64,000 nt of DNA, taken from assembly GCF_032854445.1 (NCBI RefSeq), contig NC_088295.1:30186470-30250469 (forward strand), read 5' to 3'. A program made the position numbers and the translations under genes. The notes beneath the pieces were generated by a model. The model ran no database searches. It saw nothing but the letters and a program-made list of their open reading frames with translations, and was not told the DNA's origin. Below, piece by piece: positions 22,010 through 32,835 of the stretch; position 1 is the stretch's first letter; each line of letters begins with the position of its first letter. This stretch comes from Liolophura sinensis. Taxonomy: Eukaryota; Mollusca; Polyplacophora; Chitonida; Chitonidae.

Positions 22010-23520
22010 CTGATTCAGCACTATTCAGGCTGGATACAACTCGTAAAGGCAGTGGGATGGATAATTGCTACTTCAAGAACGCTCAGACAGCGTGCCGAGC
22101 ATAGAAGAGAAACCCGTCATTTGACACAGGCAGGTCGATGAACAAAGCAAAGGATGACATAGGACCCTGCCCTGTATATGTGGACATCATGCGGACAGCA
22201 GAAATAACGATCCTTCGCCATATGCAGAGTCAGCACTTTGGGTCTGAGCTGAAAATTTTAGCGGAATTAGAATGTGTGACGAAGGCGTCGCTTTTGAGGA
22301 GGTTTGACCCATTCCTTAGTGACGGAGTGATACGCGTCAGTTGACGCTTTGCCAGAGCTAACATCTCTTTGATACAAAGCACCCTATCGTCTTACCCAAA
22401 GGTTCGGCGGTATCAAAAATTTTACTCGAGGATGCTCACAAGTGTGTTGGACCCATTGGTAAAACACCATTCTTGCTGATAATGACATACTGGATATTGG
22501 GAGCAAATTCTCTAATCAAGAGCATTGTGTCCAAATCCATCACGTGTCGTCGATATTAAGGAACTGGCAGTCAGAGGAAAATGGCCGACTTCCCAACAGA
22601 TCGTCTGGTGCCGGAAGAACCTGCTTTCACAAGGGTCGGCATGGACTGTTTTGGTCCATTTGAAGTCCGGCGAGAGCGCAGTACTGTTAAGAGATACGGT
22701 GTCCTGTTTACATGCCTTGTCGTAGGTGTGATGCATGCAGAAGTTGTGCACAGTCTTGATACGGATTCGTGCACAAGTGCCATAAGAAGATTCAGCGCTC
22801 GTCGTGGAACAGTAAAGGTGATTCTGTCTGACAATGGAACCAAATTAGTAGGTGCTGAGGAGGAAATGAGGGAGGAAATCCAGCGATGGAACAACTCTAA
22901 AATTCGGACTGCCTCCCTACAATAGAACATTTTCTGGGACTTCAACCCCACTACCGCTTCCCACCTTGGAGGAGTATGGGAGCGTCTAATCCGATCCATA
23001 CGGAAGATTCTGTATGTACTGATGAGAGAGCAAACGATTCGTCTCAATGATGAAGGTCTTCTGACCCCTATGTGTGAAGTCGAGGCCATCTTGAATGGAA
23101 GAACCGTCAGTGGATTACCGAACAGTCCCAGTGGCCTTGAGGCCTTGACGCCCAACCACCTGTTACTGCTTCGCTCCGCAGGGCAATTAACCCCTGTCCT
23201 TTCTCAGAGGTGCGTCAGTTACGTGCGCAAACGCTGGCGTCAGATTCAGTAGCTGGCGGACATGTTTTGGCAGCAGTGGGTAAAAGAATACTTGTCTGTT
23301 CTTCGGTAAAGACAGAAATAGCTCTATCCTCGCAGAAACCTTTCATTTGGTGATGTGGTTCTACTGAAGGACAACGATCCAAGAAATTCGAGGTCTCTTG
23401 GCAGGATTCTCAATGTGAATAAAGAAGGACAGGTTCGTGAGATCAGTAAAGGTTAAGACAAAGTCATCCGTTTTGCAACGTCCAGTAGTCAAATTCTGTC
23501 TTCTCCTGGAGGGCGATAGT
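22010..23520 (+). pseudogene. BEL/Pao integrase remnant
   Basis: An HHCC-type N-terminal region is seen at 22,190-22,240 (EITILRHMQSQHFGSELKIL) and continues in pieces to YWILGANSLIKSIVSKS near 22,490-22,545. The DDE core starts at 22,581: Asp in GMDCFGPF (about 22,640), Asp in ILSDNGTKLVGAE (about 22,830), and the third acidic residue in GGVWERLIRS (near 22,980). The C-terminal part is recognisable as EAILNGRTVSGLPNSP and ALTPNHLLLLRS, then FGDVVLLKDNDPRN at about 23,340-23,385. It ends at about 23,519. The integrase inserts the DNA copy into the genome. Stops at 22,923 and 23,250 break it. Confidence 0.9.
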
Positions 23521-23585
23521 TAAATGTATCAAGTTCAATTTGACCTCTGTCTTTTGTTAGGATGTAATTGTGTCCACCTTTCCAC

Positions 23586-23599
23586 AATTAGGAGGCCGG
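23586..23599 (+). other. Polypurine tract next to BEL/Pao 3' LTR
   Basis: AATTAGGAGGCCGG lies directly before the TG of the LTR. A purine-rich segment at this place primes plus-strand DNA synthesis in LTR elements. Confidence 0.6.
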
Positions 23600-24424
23600 T
23601 GTGTAGCGGTCAAATTGTTAGTTTGTTAATATTTAGTATTTTTATGTTCGTAATGTAAGTACTATACCATGTAACGTGTTGATAGTGTACTGTAGAGTGT
23701 GCGCCAGGGGAGGTCACTTTGTGGCAACTAGTCAGAGGGCGCTGTTCCACGTAATAATCTGATATGAAGACTTTTACAGCGTGTAAATCCTGAGATTTCC
23801 TGGTCATGAGTATCTACCGAGGTCTATAAAACGATAGGATCAATACCAGTCTTATTTTGTAACGAAGCTAAGCATTCTCTGTGTTGTATAACTGTAATTT
23901 AGCCTACATTTAGTCTTATCAGAGGCGCTTGCTTGTAGACATGTGCTCACTCGTTCGCGCGGTGAGTTACCGTATACTTCCTGTTACTTTCTGTCCAGAC
24001 AATTTTACTGTTTTTGTGATTAGTAATTGCTGTGATTACAGTATAACATTGGTTAATCACGGGAACTGTTTTAAGTTTGGTGCACATGTTTGGTGTAGAG
24101 TGATTACCAACTCACCCTTAAGTTTTTAGTGTATTTTTACATTGTACATTTATTTGAAATTGTCAGCTAAGGGAACGTTTCATACTTTGTGTATCTGACG
24201 TTGTTCTCGAGTCCTCTGCCTGTAAATAAGCATTATCTATATCTGTTTCAAATAACTTAAAGCTGAAGATAGTGAACTATGCTTTGTTTATCGTTACAGC
24301 CAATCTGTGAAGCAGAATGCTGTAATCTGTGACAGAACTATGAACCTCCAGATCACGAATAAAGAACATGTTGGAACAGACACAGTATCTGCGTGTCACT
24401 TTGGTTGATTCACATAGTCTTACA
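23600..24424 (+). mobile_element. BEL/Pao 3' LTR
   Basis: Starts TGTGTAGCGGTC right after the polypurine tract. It has TATAAAA at 23,825-23,831 and an AATAAAG polyadenylation signal near 24,357-24,363. Possible ends are TTACA at 24,298, CACA at 24,414 or TTACA at 24,424. The later ones are favoured because they lie downstream of the polyadenylation signal. Without a 5' LTR the end cannot be fixed. Confidence 0.7.
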
Positions 24425-24795
24425 TAAAACATGATATTCGTCAACGAACTTGGCCCTACAAGCTCAGTTTTCTTCATGTGGCCGCCCCGTGCTGTCATAG
24501 TAATTTTAAAACAACAAAGTATTATGGCTTACAATAATAGTTTGCCCTGTGTTTCATATTTGTGGGCTCCTTCAGCAGAGGCAATGGAGGGAAAGCTGCA
24601 GACTTCTGCTTGAGGAGAGCAGTATCTAACATGTCAGTTAGGGAATTAAAACTTAATTTAGACATGACTTAGTATATGGCCTTACTTTCAATGTCTGTCG
24701 CATGGTAAACTAGTTTTCCTCTTCGTTATGATCGGATGGATTTTTGTGTTGAAAAAAGCCAAATAAGCAGTTATTCTTATATTTTGATCTCTTAT
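24425..24795. other. No recognisable feature
   Basis: Nothing was recognised between the LTR and the next dispersed repeat. Confidence 0.5.
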
Positions 24796-24990
24796 TTCAA
24801 GGAAAACTTTCAGGGCTTTATGCGGATTATCCTGGATTTTGAGGGATGGAAAACCTGCACAGATATAAAGATTTATCCCTTTGAAGGTCCTATATTTATA
24901 ACATTTAGCTGTACTTGATGTAACAGCTTCCGGGCCAACAGTCTACATCCTCGCTCAAGCCCTTGAACAATGAAGCCGCAGGCTCGTATC
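24796..24990 (+). repeat. Dispersed repeat, partner of 8.08 and 27.23 kb
   Basis: Contains TATGCGGATTATCCTGGATT, ATTTATCCCTTTGAAGGTCC and AACAGCTTCCGGGCC, aligning with 8,075-8,240 in direct orientation and with the reverse complement of 27,230-27,360. Confidence 0.6.
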
Positions 24991-25399
24991 AGCCTCCCGC
25001 GGGATCCGTTGAGTGTACAGACTAGAATTTATGACGTACCTGGTGAAAGTTTTCTGTAGTTAAAGATGGAAAATTTATCGTTAAATGTCATTTATTGGAA
25101 CGAACACACAGTTATATGTGCATGTTATTTGTCTATTTCGTAGATAAAAAAATCAGAAAGTGTTTAAAAAGGGCGTTTGTTTCAGGCTTGAGCATTTATG
25201 TCTCAAAATATGACAAAAAATACTTATTGGTCGTTTGAATTCCTGATATTTTAGTGTTTATGGTGTTTACTTGCTTACCTATCAAGATCATCCTCTCCGC
25301 TTGAAAGAAGCTGTATGAGAGTATCTCTTCCTGTGAAAGTATATATTGACGTTTAGTGTTCAAGCGGTAAGAAAGTTTAAATTCAAGTCATTTTCTGGT

Positions 25400-25805
25400 T
25401 GTATATGTGTATTCTTTAAGAAATCAGCACAGCTGGCAATTGTGACCATTAAATTGTCCATGCACCATGGAAAAACTAGTAATTCTGTTAGATCACACAC
25501 TTTTTATCACTGCCACAAACACCATCCAGCAAGCTTCGGTACCAATCTGTAAACACTTACAGATTGTGTGATACACGCACAGAATAGTACATCCTTGCTT
25601 ATAAATCAAGAACTTTGGCTCCCTACACAATTACCATTACAAGCTGATATTTTTGTGCAAGGTGCCTCAGGCTGTTTTGGTAACATAGGCTCACTGCTGG
25701 CAAAACCCTTCTTTCAGCTACTACAAGAACTTTGATATTAAACCATTCTTGTTCAGTGTTCTTGTTTCAGTGGAGCTCATCTTTACTACTGTTACGCGAC
25801 AAGCA
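25400..25805 (+). repeat. Dispersed long repeat, first block (partner 4.31-4.72 kb)
   Basis: See the partner. Near the right edge the sequence keeps an uninterrupted hydrophobic frame (SVLVSVELIFTTVTRQAC) in register with the signal-like N-terminus at 4,618, but without an ATG at the matching place. Confidence 0.65.
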
Positions 25806-25865
25806 TGTCTTACCCGGGATATCACGTCTAGTTCCATTCAAACACGTACTATATACGTAAGAAGA

Positions 25866-26035
25866 CATTTATTTATGTGCTTGCATGGTGTTTTATGTAG
25901 TAGGCCTACTGAAGAATATTCCACTTATATGACGGCTGCAAAAATTGTGGTGGGAGTAAACACGGCATATCCCGGTGGGAAGGCATAGGATCTTGCGGAC
26001 CTTCCCACGTTAGCCCGGAGAAGAAGCCAGCGTGT
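25866..26035 (-). mobile_element. SINE (minus), 5'-truncated
   Basis: TTTATTTATGTGCTTGCATG and GTGTTTTATG give the reverse-complement 3' end. Then come GAATATTCCACTTATATGAC, ACCTTCCCACGTTAGCCCGG and AAGAAGCCAGC. The tRNA-like head is absent. It lies between the two blocks of the long repeat and is lacking in the 4-6 kb copy. Confidence 0.75.
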
Positions 26036-26212
26036 ACACTATTACCTGCAGACACTGACGATCTCAGAGTTGAACAAGATGTCAAGAATACCATCAACAG
26101 GAACCTTGAAAGTCCGATACTTTTAGGTCAGCGTCGTTTGAAGTTTTTAATTACTTTCCATTGTGATGAGTGTGTATTACTGCGATAACAAAGCCCTACA
26201 GTCTACAGTAGT

Positions 26213-26450
26213 GCAATGTAGTAGACAGACAGTTAAAAAGCAGCACGCTATAAACCCGCTATTTAACTAAGTTGTCAGAGAATATCCTTTGTTGTGTAAG
26301 ACAATATTGGCCTGCTCTCAAGTAAAAGACACCAGGATGTTTAGTTATTCAGTTTCCGTTTAATATAGCAGCGTTTCAGCTTTCTGACATAGTACACTCA
26401 TGTTACGAGTAAAGAGCCTCTTTCATGTATGTTGGAGATACGAAACAATA
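26213..26450 (+). repeat. Dispersed long repeat, second block (partner 6.12-6.46 kb)
   Basis: See partner 6,119-6,460. The gap between first and second block is about 0.4 kb here, including a SINE, against 1.4 kb there. Confidence 0.6.
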
Positions 26451-26992
26451 TTCACAGAAACAGGGCGACATGCATATAAGAAGTTCATATACCCTGGAAA
26501 AGCGGGTATTTTATTTGCCTTGAAACTGACGTTGAGTTTAATATTCCTGATGCATCTATGACGCTGAGAACAATGTTGGGTAATACAGACTGTTTGTCCC
26601 GTATAAGGAAGACATTATTTTAATATCTGGTCGATGTAAAGAAACTTGTCATGGCTGTGCTGCAATTTAAAGAGACATCAAAATGCCAAACGTTTGTATC
26701 TCCAACGCATGATTCTCCAAAGGGAATTAATGGCTTCTATCACACGTAATGTACGTTTTAGGAGTGAAGGGTTAGAGGTTGCAAATCATTTCTCTCGAAA
26801 TTTTGTCTTGGAACTGTTTAACCAGCTGGGTGAAAACGCAAGCAGTTCTTCATGTTTTAACCTACAGACGACTGTGAGTCTAAAATAGTATTTCGTGACT
26901 TAATCAACAACAAAACTTTTAACAACTAAGGACAGAATAGCAATTTCGGCTTTCATTTTACCCTGGTGCAAAACCTTAGGAAATCAATGATT
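26451..26992. other. No recognisable feature
   Basis: An 80-residue frame at 26,646-26,888 has no recognisable motif. Confidence 0.45.
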
Positions 26993-27055
26993 GGATGAAT
27001 GAATAGATTTAACGTTGCACTGACGGTAATTCAGCCATATTTGCGATAACCAGAC
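26993..27055 (-). mobile_element. SINE 3' remnant, (GAAT)n-tailed family
   Basis: GGATGAATGAATAGATTTAA then CGTTGCACTGACGGTAATTC and AGCCATATTTGCGATAAC follow the body of the copies at 2,814 and 10,550, more decayed. Confidence 0.5.
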
Positions 27056-27229
27056 AAAGAGTCGAATGTCTATAACTTTGGAAATCAGTTCATTGGCATA
27101 TATTTTAGTGCATAACTGTTACTTAGGCTGTGGCACACGAATCATGTGGAATGATCATACACCTTCAGCGAAAGAAAACCTCTGGCTTTCATCAGGTACG
27201 TGATGAAAAGTTTATCCTGTTATGATTAG

Positions 27230-27360
27230 CAGCAGGTAATTCTACATTCAAGAAATATATACCCTTCAAACGGGTAACTTTTCACATCCGCCCACACTAG
27301 TCGTCCCAGAAAATCCAGGGTAAACCGCCTAAAGCTCGAAAACCTTTCTTGAGATAAGAG
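27230..27360 (-). repeat. Dispersed repeat, inverted copy of 8.08 and 24.80 kb
   Basis: The reverse complement reads GAAAGGTTTTCGAGCTTTAG, GCGGTTTACCCTGGATTTTC, then GAAGGGTATATATTTCTTG, matching the blocks of 24,796-24,900 in order. Confidence 0.55.
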
Positions 27361-27601
27361 ATTTACAGATTACTGTAACTGATTGTGGCTTCTTTTAACA
27401 TGAATTTTGGCCTGAAAAAAGATGAATGAGACTAGTTCACAGACGTTCGACATACTTTGAAAATGTAGGCCATGCTTATTTACATGTAAGCATGTTTCAA
27501 CGCAGTCTGGCACATTGTCCATATATGCTTTGGGAGCTTAATCGTATTAGCGCTAAATGTCAACTTCCTTTGCTGGAAACGTTGTCCAACACGGACCGTG
27601 T

Positions 27602-27912
27602 TACTGAGTGAGTGAGTGAGTGAGCGCCTGGGGCTTTAAGTCGAACTAAACAATTTTTCAGTCATATGATGACGGAGCGCTTAGAACGTATCGTCGTCTA
27701 GTGCTGCGTCAGTTTGACGACGAGTAAGGCGCCATGCCAGAGCCATTATACTGATATAGGTCAACCAGTCGTTGCATTATTCCCTGAATGCCAAACACCA
27801 AGCGAGGAAGTTCCTCTTTTTTCAAGGATCTTAGGTGTGACCCAGCCCAGGATTGACCCTAGATCTAATGCCCCGGAAGCAGACGCTCTACCAACTGTGC
27901 TATAGGGGCCGG
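27602..27912 (-). mobile_element. tRNA-headed SINE, (GAGT)n-tailed family, near full length
   Basis: On the minus strand the head is GGCCCCTATAGCACAGTTGG then TAGAGCGTCTGC (A box), followed by the B-box-like GGGTCAATCCTGG (complement of 27,847-27,859). A body follows with TGGCTCTGGCATGGCGCC and CGACGATACGTTCTAAGCGC. The tail is a (CACT)n run, seen as GAGTGAGTGAGTGAGTGAG at 27,605-27,623. This is a different SINE family from the one at 9,119. A convincing target duplication was not found. Confidence 0.8.
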
Positions 27913-27992
27913 TCTGTGTCATTGGAAAGCACTGTGTGTTGTAAGACGAAATAGTGGGATTTTGATTCGACCTACACTATTTGAAATTGTTT

Positions 27993-28052
27993 GAGTTACC
28001 TGATTGTTGTTTCAGTTACCTGGTTGTTGTTTAAGTTACCTGATTGTTGTTT
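27993..28052 (+). repeat. Three 20-bp tandem copies
   Basis: GAGTTACCTGATTGTTGTTT, CAGTTACCTGGTTGTTGTTT and AAGTTACCTGATTGTTGTTT follow each other exactly at 27,993, 28,013 and 28,033. Confidence 0.95.
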
Positions 28053-28129
28053 AACCAATAATTTTTGGTCCACATGCGTGGAGCAAACTCTACTCACTCA
28101 ACAAAGTAACATCAATGTCACTGACCGAG

Positions 28130-28600
28130 GAAGGGTTAAAATGAAGGATGGCAAGCTCAGTAACGGGAGTTTTCACCACGAGCGTGGATGGTTTCTTTGC
28201 ATCTTCTTTTCATTGAAGTCACCAGAGGAACAAGGAATGCTTGCAAACTCATCGTCTAGATCTAGATTAGATCTCTGCGTCAACGGTTTGGGGCTAGCGT
28301 CGCCGCAGTCTCAAGAGTGGGTCCTTTTCGTCCCAAACTTGTCCAATAGGTGCTAAATAAGGTGACTTTGTTTCCATCCATATATATTCTTGTTCCCCGA
28401 GCCGTATGCAGACGAGCATTGTTCTGCATTGCCCTGAAATGTGATCCCAGGGCCGTGACGCAGCAGGAAAGGGACGACAACAGGCTGAAGGATCTGATAA
28501 TTTGGGGGAATTATGTATTAAGAGCGTATTCCGATGGGTACAGAAGTGTCCTCCTTTTGGCTGACCTATAAGGCCTATATGTTCTACGATTACATGTAGA
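28130..28600 (-). pseudogene. Tc1/mariner-type transposase C-terminal remnant
   Basis: Minus-strand frames give MQNNARLHTARGTRI (about 28,396-28,440), which matches the second catalytic block of Tc1-like transposases. The usual D of the D-N-A-R-P-H motif is N here. In a shifted frame HLLDKFGTKR follows (about 28,318-28,345), like the H-L-W-D segment that comes after the third catalytic residue. Then DDEFASIP and KKMQRNHPRSW match the C-terminal helices. The N-terminal DNA-binding domain and the terminal inverted repeats were not found. Multiple frameshifts make it inactive. Confidence 0.75.
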
Positions 28601-28690
28601 AACTACAAAGGAGTAATCCTCACCATCCCCGATCTTTCTTCTATAGACCAAAGGCTGTGAAAGATATTTACCCATCTCCGCCCGATTTAA

Positions 28691-29076
28691 CCGGAATTCA
28701 CAGACTCTCCAGATGGTACCTCTTATATGGACTTACATTTGAACAAAAATCAAAATGGTTTCCTTTCTCGCGGACATTACGACAGAAGAGATAGTTTCAA
28801 ATTTGACATTGTAAATTATCCATACGGGGACAGACCTGCCTGTCTTGTAGCATTTGTTCGATGCTGTGTTGTGTCACGATTTCCAAAAACGCCACAAGTT
28901 ATTACTGTAAAAACAAGTTTGTCAAGATTCCAAAAGCCATCAAACACATTCAGTCTAAGTTTCTTAGCCTTCACAATGAGTATAATTCCTTTGTAAGTAA
29001 ATATGAACAGAGCGCCCAGGGGATAGAGGCCATAATATTCATCGTGCTGAACTATATCTCCACGTTGGATATATGA
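28691..29076 (+). pseudogene. C-terminal fragment of a reverse-transcriptase-type retroelement ORF
   Basis: The frame from 28,691 reads DGTSYMDLHL and then GHYDRRDSFKFDIVNYPYGD. It resembles the conserved tail (S-Y-L-D-L, Y-D-K-R-D-x-F-x-F-x-I-V-N-x-P-x-x-D) that follows the RT domain in a group of metazoan retroelement ORFs. After a frameshift near 28,860-28,890 the second frame, through SKFLSLHNEYNSFVSKY to a stop at 29,074, looks like the final K-F-x-x-x-H-x-x-x-x-x-K-Y segment. The RT core is absent. The family name is not certain (LINE-like or Penelope-like), and the assignment comes from memory of the motif. Confidence 0.5.
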
Positions 29077-31900
29077 ACAGTTGCAATCAAAGCGCAACTG
29101 TGATACATATATTATTTTCAAAAACGTAGGCCTATATACAAGCATGGTGTACGGTTAGAATACTTATTTCACTCATTCGCATAGAACAAACCTTGTGTCT
29201 TTCTAGTATCATTGAAAACTGTTGACTGCTTCTCTTGCATGATTCTGTCCTAATTTCGTACTTTATATACTTTTTAGTCCTTTGGTATTTTGTGATAAAC
29301 ATCGTTTTAGGAGTTGGGCAGGCGATTATTGACCTGGAACGTCCATGTTGGTTGTCGGTTGGTATATGGATGACTGTTCCGAGGCATAGATTTTAATGCT
29401 TTACATCTGGGACAAAAATTTATGATTACACTAATACATTTAATCACGATTTGTAATTTGGTCGTTTAGTTATTTCTCTTAAAAACTTCCTTAAAAAATT
29501 TCTTGCAACCGAATGCCACAAGGACCTTGGAATCAATATCATGGCGAAGTAGTGTTTTTGTTTAAATACCCCCAAAATAAACTTTACCAATGAACCCGGT
29601 GACATTTATGTCATATTACAGAAAATTCCATTATACCGTTGCATCGCTTAGAAGAAGCAAATTATCTTGTCATCGTAAGAGCCACATGAAAGAAAGCTCA
29701 GTGTTTAATAATGACTTGATCATCTAAAATGCCAAATACCCAGTGCAATTATAAAAAACGATAAAAGGGTTGCGGATGCATGTGTGAACAATACCGTCTG
29801 GGAAGTTCGCCAACATTTCTCTAGACAGCTACCGAAATAACCCGCACTGCATGAGATGCGTTTGTATGCTTAACTACACAGGATTTTAAGCTCCAATGTT
29901 TAAAGAATAAAAGTCATACAGATTTTTAAAAGAAAACACAACTCTAGACCAAATGTATGTATGCTCCGAAAAAGTTTTCCGCTTTAAAAAGCAGGTTTAA
30001 AAAGTATATCTTTTTAACACGTCTCTTCCGCTTGCGTCATCCACACCCGGCTTTGCCATTTCACCATATGTGCTTGGGGTACGATTGCTCGAACATGACA
30101 CATCCCGTGGCTTCGTAAGTATTCCTCATTAGAAGTTGATAAAATATAGTCAGCAAAAATGTTTGATAGTTTATCTGTTTTCACCCGTCTCCTTTAATAC
30201 CTCAGGTTATGTTATTTGTTGCCTGTTCGTTTAAGTATATCTAATCCTTACGTACCAATGTAGCAAACAACTGAGTAGGCCCATGATTGTTATCCTATAA
30301 ATGTATTACCTCCTCTTAACGACTTAAATAAGTTGAAAGTTCTGTGATACCATTACATCTGATAGAAAGCTTTACACTTTTTTGTTGCGTGAAACAAACC
30401 TTTGTTATTTGGGGCTTATTTTAAGCTTATCTTTCAGATCTTAATGTCAAAAAAAACATCGTATAACACAAAAACAAATGTTTTCTCTTCAGGAATGGCT
30501 ACTTATAAGACTGGCGCAACAAAACTGATTATTTACTTTTTTTTTCTTTTTTTTTTCTCTTCCTGGAGGCCTGTACGGAGAATTTGTTTTACACAATGGA
30601 TACTAAAATCAGATATAAGACGCTTTGCGAATCTGTGCGAAAAGCACCATTAGAGCTATAAAATCACTTACGGCAAAATCATTTGTTAGAGTACCTTTGA
30701 AAGCTAAATTTCCTGGTAAAGTGTCCTACGAACCCCAAAGAAGTACTTATTCATGATGTCAGAAGTGTAATTGTCGTTAGGGTAATTTAGAGGCAGACAA
30801 AGGTCCTAAGTTTAAGAGGCAGCTTTACATACAGTTTACAGGCACGGCTTTCGGTAATTGTAGTACATGTACGTAGATGTTTATCGAGTGCTTGGTTCGA
30901 GGTTTTGTTAGCAAAGTAACCAGGTAGAGTGCGTGAGTGTCATCATTATAAGCTTAATGTAGGCGAATGTTAAATGTGTCTGCACCATGTAAATTGAAAT
31001 AGACTGTAGACATGCCACTCTGGGTAAAATGGCTAAAATGAACGTATATATTTACTACCAAAATAGCTGTTATAAGTCATGCAACTGTAATATTCTGTAC
31101 AAGCATGTGATGAATTCCCCGTGACACGTTGTCGTAGATCACGCCTAGGGACGTAAACCACACAGGAGTTTCCCTGCAAATAGGGGACATGTTCATTATA
31201 TTTTGCCATTCTTGTGCATTGTAAAATAAATAAAATACTTAGGTGTCAGCAAAAGAGTGATGTTGGTCAAATACACTCCTAGTACATCATCAGTTGTTAT
31301 CGCTGCAAGTCTTTGCAAGCTCAGACGACGAGAGTGTAGTCGGTACCGACCAATGAAATGGAAAAACATACGTTCGAAGAATCGCTTGTCGCGGAGCATA
31401 ATATAGGTAGCTGACAACGGAATGCTCTTGGTACGTTAGAAGAATGTACGTGTAATTGCTTTACTCGCTAATAAACGCCAGACTGATACTTTACGGATGA
31501 ACCGATTTCAAAGTTAAAGAGGTTTGAAATAAATTGATAAAACAACACATGCACATATGGACGCCCTTAATTGATTTCTGTTCCGATTGACGCCAACAAT
31601 TCTGTGCAGTACAGCACGTAGACACTTTCACCCTTATCCCTATTGCACACACTTGCCTTAAGGCATTTTAATAAAATAAAGAAGTTGAAGAAAGTCAATA
31701 TGCAACAGTCATTTAGCAGACATTGTAAGATTTTTAGCACTGGATCAGAGCATAAAGGCGCCGGGCGTATTAGTGTCAGGTATCCAATGCTCTGCTACCC
31801 TTGAGACAGGGGCTTAATAATTGTATTGAGAAGAAAATAAAGCGGAACGGAGGAAGAGGTCATCCGACGCAAAAAGCATCAACTTCTTTGGTTTCAAAAG
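29077..31900. other. No supported gene; T-rich tract at 30.54 kb
   Basis: AT-rich sequence. A pyrimidine tract lies at about 30,537-30,560. The open frames at 30,402-30,653 and 31,196-31,417 have no support. Confidence 0.5.
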
Positions 31901-31901
31901 A

Positions 31902-31909
31902 TATAAAAG
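31902..31909 (+). promoter_or_regulatory. TATA-box-like element upstream of a duplicated segment
   Basis: TATAAAAG lies about 100 bp before the 32.0 kb duplicated segment. CATTTACG about 30 bp downstream could hold a start site, but there is no strong initiator. Confidence 0.2.
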
Positions 31910-32004
31910 CCATCTGCTTGTCAACACAGACATTTACGGGAGGCAGTAGATCAAACGAATGATATTACTCGAAAGATAAATTCGTTTTTAACCTATTTAA
32001 ACGA

Positions 32005-32410
32005 GATACCATGGACTTTCGTTTATCGGTTTTAGGTAATATAGATTTCGTATAAAGTGCAGAAAAAATATGAAAAGAAGAAACAAAATTGACTTTTCGA
32101 GAAACCTCGCTTTCTTTGTTTTGGTGGCATGAAGTGGCAGACAGTGGTGTTTGTTGTAGTCTTACAAAAGTCCACTGTAGGACTGCCAAAGGCCACCTGT
32201 TTGCTCCATGCAACCGTTTTCTCAACCTACTGACCCCATCTTCTGCGCAAAGAAATCCTGTGTATGTCGTTCAACTACAGTCAACGGAAAGTATCGAGTA
32301 ACATAATGTCTGTCAAATGTTTAAAACCTTCTGTAACCATATCTAATCTAAATTACCTGTATTATCGGCGGCATTGGTATTCTTCTTTCATGTAGAGCGT
32401 GTTTCCACGT
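32005..32410 (+). repeat. Local tandem duplication, copy 1
   Basis: Aligns with 32,411-32,835: CGTTTATCGGTTTTAGG at 32,019 and 32,427, AGAAACCTCGCTTTC against AGAAGCCTCTCTTCC, GTGGTGTTTG, ATATCTAATCTAAATTACC against ATATCTAATATAAATTGCC, and TGTAGAGCGTG against TGTAGCACGTT. In copy 1 the frame from 32,070 (MKRRNKIDFSRNLAFFVLVA) stops at once. Confidence 0.8.
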
Positions 32411-32835
32411 TTGTTTATCGAAAGCCCGTTTATCGGTTTTAGGGCAATTTAGATTTTATATAAACCAGAGAAAAACATGGAAAGCATGAACAAAGTCAAG
32501 TTTTTAAGAAGCCTCTCTTCCATTGTCCTTGTGGCATTAAGTTGTCCACGGTGGTGTTTGACGTAGTCTTAGAGAAATTCGATGAAGACCAATTGCCTTT
32601 CACAAATTTGACATACTTTGTTTATGCTTTCCACGTCAAGTTTGCCAGAATAACATGGGTTAGGAAACCAGTATGCTCCAAGCATACCGCTTCCTTCAAC
32701 CTATGCTGTATTGGCTGCCATCTTACGAGTGAAAAATTTCAGTAGCTCATGTACTAGACTTTCTGCAAAAATATCTAATATAAATTGCCGGTGTTGTCGG
32801 CGACATCTGCATTCTGTTTTTATGTAGCACGTTGC
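32411..32835 (+). repeat. Local tandem duplication, copy 2
   Basis: See copy 1. From an ATG at 32,477 this copy encodes a basic then hydrophobic stretch (MNKVKFLRSLSSIVLVALSC from the second Met) and stops soon after. The signal-peptide-like part is aligned in frame with copy 1. It could be exon 1 of a decayed secreted-protein gene or chance. Confidence 0.75.

Larger units (their letters stand above)
18440..24424 (+). mobile_element. BEL/Pao LTR retrotransposon, 5'-truncated and inactive
   Basis: Domains appear in BEL/Pao order: gag zinc knuckle, aspartic protease, reverse transcriptase, RNase H, integrase, polypurine tract, 3' LTR. All are on the plus strand and broken by stops and frameshifts. 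The 5' LTR and most of gag are missing. A solo LTR (19,760-20,506) and a SINE (20,576-20,844) are nested inside RT. The right edge of the LTR is uncertain, between 24,298 and 24,424. No envelope gene is seen. Confidence 0.9.

Noticed and set aside
22571-23155. 194-residue minus-strand open frame
   Set aside because: It is the complement of the BEL/Pao integrase, whose plus-strand frames carry the recognisable motifs.
28727-28790. Homology of the GHYD segment with the GHYD segment of unit A (43.8 kb)
   Set aside because: Shared four residues only. The 28.7 kb frame fits an RT-type tail much better.
32457-32479. TATATAAA as a promoter for the ATG at 32,477
   Set aside because: The ATG is 12 bp after the box, upstream of any start site such a box would direct.
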